A DNA stretch of 64,000 nucleotides from positions 248,001 through 312,000 of the forward strand of contig JAPPFJ010000033.1 in assembly GCA_028877215.1 (NCBI GenBank), read 5' to 3'. A model generated the notes under the pieces. That model saw only the letters and a program-made list of their open reading frames with translations, was not told the DNA's origin and made no database searches. Of this stretch, positions 58,893 to 64,000 are shown piece after piece (positions within the stretch are counted from its first letter, which is position 1; each line of letters opens with the position of its first letter). A program made the translations under genes and the position numbers. Origin of the DNA: Gemmatimonadota bacterium. Its GTDB lineage: Bacteria > Latescibacterota > UBA2968 > GCA-2709665.

Positions 58893-59106
58893 GGCAGGGC
58901 GTGTAACGACGGCCAGAATCGAGATTCCGGCAGAGCGGAAATGCGCCTTTTGTTCGACAAAAGACTCGCAGGTGTAGGCGTCTAACTCGACACTGACACG
59001 ATTGGCTCGTGCTGCAGGTTAGACACCGCGAACTTTTGAGACCGTAGATGTTCAGGAAAAATTACGTGACTGATCTTCATCAACAAAAAAAATTGCGAAA
59101 AAGCAA

Positions 59107-59135
59107 TTGACTTTCAAATAAGCAATGCATATATT
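59107..59135 (+). promoter_or_regulatory. Sigma70-type promoter of the ubiquitin-like operon
   Basis: TTGACT (59107-59112), 17-bp spacer, TATATT (59130-59135). This is the best promoter in the window, about 35 bp ahead of ATG 59177. AATTGC (59091-59096) and GCAATT (59103-59108) form an inverted repeat that overlaps the -35 box, a possible operator for the XRE protein encoded at 61309. Confidence 0.6.
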
Positions 59136-59176
59136 TCTATTACAACCATCACAACCACCTTCCAAAGGAGAGAGAA

Positions 59177-59446
59177 ATGACTGCTAAAGACGCCGTAGCA
59201 GAGGACATTCTTCTCAAGACCGTTACCATTGAAGTAAATGACCACAAGGTCGAGATGCCTGCAGGACCAGCGACGGGACTTGAGATCAAAGAGGCGGCCA
59301 TTAAGCAGGGTGTCAGCATTCAGCCGAACTTCGTGCTGCAGGTTCAGCTGCCGAATGGATCGAGCAAGGTGATCGGAAACGACGACAAGGTTCTATTGAC
59401 CGAACATCTCGCCTTCACCGCCATCGCTGCGGACGATAACAGCTGA
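59177..59446 (+). CDS. Ubiquitin-like modifier protein (single multi-ubiquitin-type domain)
   Basis: 89 residues. The segment KTVTIEVNDHKVEMPAGPAT forms the first beta hairpin, LEIKEAAIKQGVSIQPNF the helix, and VLQVQLPNGSSKVIGNDDKV plus LLTEHLAFTAIA the last strands: the beta-grasp order of the prokaryotic multi-ubiquitin family. These families normally carry one to several copies; here there is one. The C-terminus is AIAADDNS, without the diglycine used by ubiquitin. The adjacent E2 and JAB-E1 genes support a role as a conjugated modifier. AAAGGAGAGAG precedes the ATG. Confidence 0.8.
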   Translation: MTAKDAVAEDILLKTVTIEVNDHKVEMPAGPATGLEIKEAAIKQGVSIQPNFVLQVQLPNGSSKVIGNDDKVLLTEHLAFTAIAADDNS

Positions 59447-59467
59447 CCGTTAGAGTTAGGACGCACC

Positions 59468-59854
59468 GTGAAGCAGGATGTCGCTATTGCGATCGAGGAA
59501 CTGAAGCAGGCATTTCCTGCTTCGGATGTGAGCAGTCTGGAGGACGGGAGCGGGGGTGCATACGTTGTCGTTGAACCAGTGAACATTGGGGAACGATACC
59601 ATCCTTCGTCCACATGGCTCGGGGGCCATATCTCGCCGCTCTATCCATACGCGGACATTTACCCAATGTTCATCGGCGAGAACGTGTGTCGCGTGGACGG
59701 CGTAGCCTTCGCGCCACCAGTTACTGCCGGTGCCCAATTCTTCGGCCGATCCGCCCTACAGGTCTCCAGACGCAACAATCAAACACAAAACTACCCGCAG
59801 ACGGCGGTGGCCAAGTTCCTCAAAGTACTGCATTTCTTGGAGGAACTCCGATGA
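59468..59854 (+). CDS. E2-like conjugating enzyme (prokaryotic E2 family E type)
   Basis: 128 residues. The strand GAYVVVEPVNIGERYHP, the flap-like SPLYPYADIYPMFIGENVCR, and the C-terminal GAQFFGRSALQVSRRNN block match the prokaryotic E2 family E (UBC-fold) pattern. There is a single cysteine, Cys74, in ENVCRVDG, the obvious candidate for carrying the modifier, although its conservation in the family should not be assumed. It starts 22 bp after the Ubl and overlaps the JAB-E1 gene by 4 bp. ATG 59468 is the only start that keeps the first helix. Confidence 0.8.
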   Translation: MKQDVAIAIEELKQAFPASDVSSLEDGSGGAYVVVEPVNIGERYHPSSTWLGGHISPLYPYADIYPMFIGENVCRVDGVAFAPPVTAGAQFFGRSALQVSRRNNQTQNYPQTAVAKFLKVLHFLEELR

Positions 59855-61218
59855 AGCAGGAGTCTTGCGACATCCTGGTGACTTATGAGAATCACAAGCG
59901 AATCATGGAGCACCTATTTCCCGGCGACCGGGACGAGTACGGTGCAATCCTGCGCGCCGGGGTCGTGCGCAACGGGTCTTACATGCGCCTGTTGGTACAG
60001 CATGTTCAGCCGGCGGAGTTTGGAACGGACTACGTCGCGGGCCAATACGGCTACCGCGCGCTGACTCCAACCTTCATTCACCGCGAGATCCTCCAGTGCC
60101 GGGACCAGGGGTTAGCCTACCTTGCTATCCACAATCACGGAAGCGGTCGGCGCGTCGATTTCAGCCGCGTCGATATTGAATCGCACGAACGCGGTTACCC
60201 CGCTCTCCTCGACATTGGCCGCGGGGTCCCAGTTGGCGCCCTAGTGTATGGCCGGCGCTCCGTCGCTGCCGATATCTGGCTGCCCGATGGCAGCCGTCGA
60301 TCTCTAGGGACCTATCGAATCGTCGGCGATGAGATTACGAGGCTTTACACCAAACCCCGCCGAGCGCGTGAGTCAAACGGCGAGCATGATCGCCAAGTAC
60401 GTATGTTTGGTGCGGCTGGACAGCAGATCCTGAAAGCAAGCAAGGTAGCGGTCATTGGGCTCGGCGGTGTTGGTTCATTAGTGGCGGAATACCTTGCGCG
60501 ACTTGGGATCGGGAATCTCGTACTCATCGATCCGGACGAAATTGAGAGCAGTAACCTTTCCCGTGTGGTTGGCGCGACCCGCGTCGATGTCGAAACGTGC
60601 CAACTAAAAACCCAGATCGCGGTTCGTCACGCACGCGAGATGGCAATTGATGCTACGATGCATCCGGTCGCCGCCGACGTCTCGCGTCAGTCCGTCGCCC
60701 ATATTCTGCGCGACTGTGACTTCATATTCCTGGCCGCAGACTCCATGCGAGCCCGGCTCGTCGTTAATGCGCTTGCACACCAGTATCTCATTCCTACGAT
60801 TCAAATGGGTGCCAAGATACGGCGAGGGAATCACGGCAAGCTCGAAGATGCGATGTGTGCGGTGCGACATATCAGGCCAGGGTCCGGCTGCCTTTGGTGC
60901 AACGGACTGATCGATCCCACGCAGCTCGCGATTGAGGCGAAGTCAGACAGTGAACGCAAGGAACAGGCCTACGGGGTACACGAAACCAACCCTAGCGTGA
61001 TCACCCTGAACGCTGTCGCTGCCGCCCACGCGGTCAATGACTTTCTATTCGACTACTTGGGGCTGCGAACCGGTGGAGTAGAAACAGCCTATCACCACTT
61101 CCATTTTCATCGCGGTAAAGCGCAACGTGTCATTCCGCGTCGTGATCCGGAATGCAGGGAATGCGTCCACAGGTTGGCCATGGGTGACGGGCTTGAACTT
61201 CCGGTAGTGGAGGGATAA
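59851..61218 (+). CDS. JAB peptidase-E1 fusion (deconjugase plus activating enzyme)
   Basis: 455 residues from ATG 59851, overlapping the E2 stop (ATGA) with TGGAGG upstream. Residues ~1-160 are a JAB/JAMM metalloprotease: Glu29 in DEYGAILRAG, His94 and His96 in LAIHNHGSG, Ser105 and Asp108 in RVDFSRVD. Residues ~178-455 are a ThiF/E1 domain: nucleotide loop VIGLGGVGS (201-209), LIDPDEIESSNLSRVVG with the catalytic Asp and Arg, and two CxxC pairs (Cys347/350, Cys435/438) that bind zinc in this family. It can both charge the Ubl and cleave its conjugates. Such fusions are typical of multi-ubiquitin operons. Confidence 0.88.
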   Translation: MKQESCDILVTYENHKRIMEHLFPGDRDEYGAILRAGVVRNGSYMRLLVQHVQPAEFGTDYVAGQYGYRALTPTFIHREILQCRDQGLAYLAIHNHGSGRRVDFSRVDIESHERGYPALLDIGRGVPVGALVYGRRSVAADIWLPDGSRRSLGTYRIVGDEITRLYTKPRRARESNGEHDRQVRMFGAAGQQILKASKVAVIGLGGVGSLVAEYLARLGIGNLVLIDPDEIESSNLSRVVGATRVDVETCQLKTQIAVRHAREMAIDATMHPVAADVSRQSVAHILRDCDFIFLAADSMRARLVVNALAHQYLIPTIQMGAKIRRGNHGKLEDAMCAVRHIRPGSGCLWCNGLIDPTQLAIEAKSDSERKEQAYGVHETNPSVITLNAVAAAHAVNDFLFDYLGLRTGGVETAYHHFHFHRGKAQRVIPRRDPECRECVHRLAMGDGLELPVVEG

Positions 61219-61308
61219 CGCGTTTTCGAAGTGGCTTGGTCGGTCTTGAGGGTTGGATCAATCGAGCGTGGGCCTCCACCCGGCTGGTGACCATAAGGGA
61301 TACAGCCA

Positions 61309-61668
61309 ATGACTCAACGTCTGAATTTCGACTTTGAATCTTTCTACAAAGCACTAAGCACTACTGTGACGGCCCGAGAAGTCAGCTGGAAGGCGGTAAG
61401 CGCGCAGACAGGTGTCTCTCAGTCCACGCTGTCCAGGATGTCGAAGGGGCGTCAACCGGACGCCGCCAGCCTAACGGCGCTATGCGCGTGGTCGGGCCTC
61501 AATCCCGTGGATTTCACGGCCGCACCTAAGAACGACGCTGAACCAGTTGCTATGGTGTCTAGATTGCTTCGTGCAGACCCAAACCTCGATGAGGACAGCG
61601 CCGATGCGTTGGAAGCCATCATCACTACAGCGTACGAGAGGCTTAAGCGTCCGTCGTCAGATCCCTAA
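61309..61668 (+). CDS. XRE-type helix-turn-helix regulator
   Basis: 119 residues. VSWKAVSAQTGVSQSTLSRM is the helix-turn-helix, followed by GRQPDAASLTALCAWSGLNP, the fourth helix of the Cro/CI fold. The C-terminal part (ADALEAIITTAYERLKRP) is probably a dimerisation helix. It lies 90 bp after the JAB-E1 gene, likely the last cistron or a separately controlled regulator of the Ubl operon. No strong ribosome site is seen before the ATG. It overlaps the convergent small gene by 4 bp. Confidence 0.82.
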   Translation: MTQRLNFDFESFYKALSTTVTAREVSWKAVSAQTGVSQSTLSRMSKGRQPDAASLTALCAWSGLNPVDFTAAPKNDAEPVAMVSRLLRADPNLDEDSADALEAIITTAYERLKRPSSDP

Positions 61669-61865
61669 TCCTGCTTGTCCTTTTCGGATTGAGACGGCTT
61701 TGATGCGGCAATTCGTAATTCGGCAGCCAATTCCTCACGCTCTCGGATGCTCTTAGCAATTTCCGGGACGGCTTGTTCCATCTCTTCGCGCAAGTCATTG
61801 AGCATGGATTGGTCCTCTGTTGCCGGTCTGAATTTCCCCAAGTAGTCCTTGAGCTTTTGATTCAT
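61665..61865 (-). CDS. Small acidic helical protein of the Ubl-associated cluster
   Basis: 66 residues (MNQKLKDYLGKFRPATEDQS ... ending SQSEKDKQD). Predicted to be mostly one long helix or coiled coil in EEMEQAVPEIAKSIREREEL. It follows the peptidase gene by 50 bp and has GGAGGAG (seen as CTCCTCC on the plus strand) before its ATG, so it is very likely expressed. It could be an inhibitor, adaptor or substrate of the peptidase. No family recognised. Confidence 0.65.
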   Translation of the reverse strand: MNQKLKDYLGKFRPATEDQSMLNDLREEMEQAVPEIAKSIREREELAAELRIAASKPSQSEKDKQD

Positions 61866-61915
61866 TCATCTCCTCCAATCTCTGCGGATCCTGCGCTCGT
61901 ACTCGTGAATGCCGG

Positions 61916-63385
61916 TCAATCGTGGACCGGGCGCAGATTGAGCTCGATCCGTGGTAGAGGCCCGAGGTTAGTGCGCCCGAGGCGGACGGACGTGGGGTTC
62001 ATTTCTGCCGACGTCCGATCGAAGATGTGCGCCACTTCCTCATCATGTAGCAACCAGATTGGCACTTTGTCTGTTGGACTGGCGGTAGCGTCTACGATCG
62101 CCCTTGCGGCAACATGCCCGGCTTGCCATTGCGCGACACTGCAGTACTCGACAACCCACACGAATTTAGCCGTGTCCAAATGCATCAATAGACCGACGAG
62201 GCCGTCGCCGAGATTCGTACGGTGGTTGTTAGCGTGCTCACGAAGATTGGAGACCGTGGTGATGAAATAACGCCGTAACTCGAGCGGCTCTTGGCCTGGT
62301 CCGCGCGCACGTGTCAAGGAGCCCTCGATCCGCTGGCTCAATGCGTCTATAGCATCGGCGGGGTAGTAGATCTTGTCAGGCAGTGCAACGATAAACGCGT
62401 CGAACGATTTGGCGGTATATGACGGCTGTCCGGCTTGAGTTCCGGGCGAGCACAGCGGAACGGTGGCGTAGGGAAGCAGGTTGTCGTCGACAGTCAGCAG
62501 TGTTTCAACCTGCGTCCAGACATGCGATGACGAACCCTGCGGTGGTATTGCGGATTGCCTCCAATTGTGGCCGACGATGACTACGGCGTGGGTCTCGCTG
62601 GGCATAGCAACGAACAACGGGAAACCCGATTCGAGATAGGCAAGCAATTGGGAGAAAAACGCCCCATCTGAAGAGGAATTACGCTTGCCGACGAGCACCG
62701 GGAAACAGCCAGCCGCCTGAAAGACACGTTCTGCTTCCAAGACATTGAAGCCAAGTGACGGTACCAATCCGCCAGGATCGAACGGGGCGACGAGCTTTGT
62801 TACGTCGTAGACGAGAAACTCACTATGTCGCGAATATGTCTCGCTGTAATATCGGAGAATGGCCCAGCACGACACATGAGCACAGACCGCGATGTCAACA
62901 TGCTGAGCCATAGACGGGAATCCCCATATGGGGAGTCGATGACCAAGCAAGTTGACATGGTTTCGGGACTGAATCGCCCTGCCGCGCGCGCCTAGACGAA
63001 TGTCTGGAGAGAGCACAGATCGCCCCAAGGTGGCGACGATCGTCGGTCTCAGCACGATGTAACCGTAGTAATGGTCTTGCGGACGCCCGTCGCTGCAGGT
63101 AATGTCAGTTCGGGTTTCATCATATTGGACGAAACCGTCAAAGAAGTGTAGTCGTACACAATCGGTCCGGTACTGACGGCCCTTCTTCGCATAGAAGTTA
63201 TAAAACGTACTTCGATAGTCCTTGTCGACGTATCCGTGCTCCACAAGCAAGCCCTTGGCAGCATCGGTGACTTGAGACTCGAGACTCTCTGCAATCCCCT
63301 TCGGATCGAATTCCGATTCAAGCACTTGGATGAGCCGGTCGTAGCCATCATTGGCCTCAAGGTCGATCCAATCGTATGATGCCAA
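61916..63385 (-). CDS. Papain/C39-like cysteine peptidase of the Ubl-associated cluster
   Basis: 489 residues. After an N-terminal ~140-residue domain (HYYGYIVLRPTIVATLGR), the peptidase core shows Gln161 with Cys168/Cys173 (QHVDIAVCAHVSCWAILRYY), His266 in MPSETHAVVIVGHN and Asp300/Asn302 in TVDDNLLP, the Cys-His-Asp/Asn order of papain-like folds. Which cysteine is the nucleophile is unclear: C168 fits the C39 spacing, C173-Trp fits papain. C-terminal ~170 residues are specific. It converges on the Ubl operon and may remove or process the modifier, though it could also be an independent protease. Confidence 0.72.
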   Translation of the reverse strand: MASYDWIDLEANDGYDRLIQVLESEFDPKGIAESLESQVTDAAKGLLVEHGYVDKDYRSTFYNFYAKKGRQYRTDCVRLHFFDGFVQYDETRTDITCSDGRPQDHYYGYIVLRPTIVATLGRSVLSPDIRLGARGRAIQSRNHVNLLGHRLPIWGFPSMAQHVDIAVCAHVSCWAILRYYSETYSRHSEFLVYDVTKLVAPFDPGGLVPSLGFNVLEAERVFQAAGCFPVLVGKRNSSSDGAFFSQLLAYLESGFPLFVAMPSETHAVVIVGHNWRQSAIPPQGSSSHVWTQVETLLTVDDNLLPYATVPLCSPGTQAGQPSYTAKSFDAFIVALPDKIYYPADAIDALSQRIEGSLTRARGPGQEPLELRRYFITTVSNLREHANNHRTNLGDGLVGLLMHLDTAKFVWVVEYCSVAQWQAGHVAARAIVDATASPTDKVPIWLLHDEEVAHIFDRTSAEMNPTSVRLGRTNLGPLPRIELNLRPVHD

Positions 63386-63760
63386 TGTAATTGTTCTCCT
63401 TCAGTTGATTCGTCCGAGAAAGAGACGTCACTTGGTGCTCAGATGTACAATTCCTAATGAAATTGGCGGTCTTGACTGAAAGCTCAAGACAGAAACCCCC
63501 TTCGCTGGACCGTCGCCACCGCATAAGGATGCTATGCTAACCCAACACGCGCTACACGTAATGAACCAATACCGGTGGCTGCCGCCAGTAGAGCGCTGGC
63601 TGGGACAGCGTGGTGCGTTCTACATCCGCAAAAAAAATCGGGCTCACGGGGAATGGAATGCCCTATTATAGGTTTTGCCAGCAAATAATGCAACTATGCC
63701 CTATGCCGAGGTCGTTCAGGGATGTACAAAAAAACATTGTACCTTGACCATACGCCACGA
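63386..63760. other. Upstream region of the peptidase gene
   Basis: No recognisable gene. A 45-codon plus-strand frame at 63532 (MLTQHALHVMNQYRWLPPVE ...) has no ribosome site and no known relatives. The promoter for the minus-strand peptidase gene must lie in the first ~150 bp, but no strong match was seen. Confidence 0.45.
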
Positions 63761-64000
63761 TCACGGCATCCAGATATTCCACTTGCCATGCTTTTCCCAG
63801 ATGCGGCAGGCGTCGCACGTACACATCCATCGGATTGCGAAACGCGGTTTGCTGCTCGTATTGAGCGACCCGGCGTGTACCAGCAGGTAATGAAAGAACA
63901 GGACGTCGCCCCGGGACGGCGTTAACTCGATCGGCGCGCTCAAATCGAACTTTTGCGTTGGGTTCTGTAAATCCGGCAGCATCCGATACGTCTCGGGGTC
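63761..64000 (-). CDS. Phytanoyl-CoA dioxygenase-like protein, C-terminal part only
   Basis: The last 79 codons of a gene that continues beyond the window edge. It opens as DPETYRMLPDLQNP and has SRGDVLFFHYLLVHAGSLNT with the distal metal His, followed by RFAIRWMC with the 2-oxoglutarate Arg. These are the C-terminal elements of the PhyH family, of which at least two other members are in this window. The HxD motif must lie beyond the edge. Confidence 0.8.
   Translation of the reverse strand, partial: DPETYRMLPDLQNPTQKFDLSAPIELTPSRGDVLFFHYLLVHAGSLNTSSKPRFAIRWMCTCDACRIWEKHGKWNIWMP

Overview
The window looks like a chromosomal segment of a GC-rich, uncultured Gram-negative bacterium. Three secreted proteins carry paired EF-hand, dockerin-like modules of the type DxDGDGxVGFxDFLxFAxxFG. 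There are also several phytanoyl-CoA-dioxygenase-like enzymes, a sulfatase, heparinase-like and alpha-galactosidase-like enzymes, and lipoproteins with short lipoboxes. Together these resemble Latescibacterota or Poribacteria-type genomes; this placement is inference from gene style, not from a marker gene. No rRNA, tRNA or CRISPR array was found.

Layout. 1-15.4 kb: 5'-truncated glutamate synthase large subunit, an SDR, a six-repeat secreted protein with an EF-hand tail, a DUF3047 protein and an outer-membrane-like protein, then a transketolase-like enzyme, a sugar-phosphate isomerase, a YjhG/YagF-type sugar-acid dehydratase coupled to a phosphopantetheinyl transferase, and a homocysteine methyltransferase family protein. 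Two copies of a small TTA-flanked inverted-repeat element (MITE-like) lie at 5.5 and 11.5 kb. 15.4-19.5 kb: a REP/RAYT island with one REP-associated tyrosine transposase, six copies of a regular composite repeat (REP, 41 bp, REP, about 134 bp, REP), an AbrB-type antitoxin, and a Phd/VapC toxin-antitoxin pair plus the 3' stub of a second vapC. 19.6-31 kb: an RDD membrane protein, a dimethylglycine/sarcosine dehydrogenase-like FAD enzyme, a 1-Cys peroxiredoxin, a HAD hydrolase, two PhyH-family proteins (one a tandem fusion), a sulfatase and an acetolactate-synthase-like ThDP enzyme. 31-37 kb: two tandem lipoproteins, a DUF3472-like secreted protein, a cohesin/dockerin/leucine-rich-repeat protein with a structured leader RNA candidate, and a decayed GAF sensor. 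37-41 kb: an AAA/DUF4143 ATPase and a methyltransferase-hisI-hisG operon. 41-59 kb: a carbohydrate-degradation cluster with three alpha/alpha-toroid-like enzymes, two amidohydrolase-like proteins, an M81 (MlrC-like) metalloprotein, a secreted heparinase II/III protein, a GH36-like enzyme and a beta-sandwich protein. It is punctuated by a second family of purine-rich palindromic repeats.

59.1-63.4 kb holds the most striking system: a compact ubiquitin-like conjugation operon. A clean promoter precedes a single-domain ubiquitin-like protein, an E2-like protein, and a fused JAB-peptidase/E1 enzyme, followed by an XRE-type regulator. Convergent to it are a small helical protein and a papain/C39-like cysteine peptidase. 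The composition matches bacterial ubiquitination-like (Bil/Bub-type) systems, of which some are antiphage. The Ubl has no C-terminal diglycine, and the peptidase may be an extra component. The window ends in the C-terminus of another PhyH-family protein.

The enzymes of 20-31 kb and 41-59 kb fit a lifestyle of scavenging modified, sulfated or uronic-acid-rich polysaccharides and methylated amines, but no transporter or dedicated regulator is present to fix the substrate.
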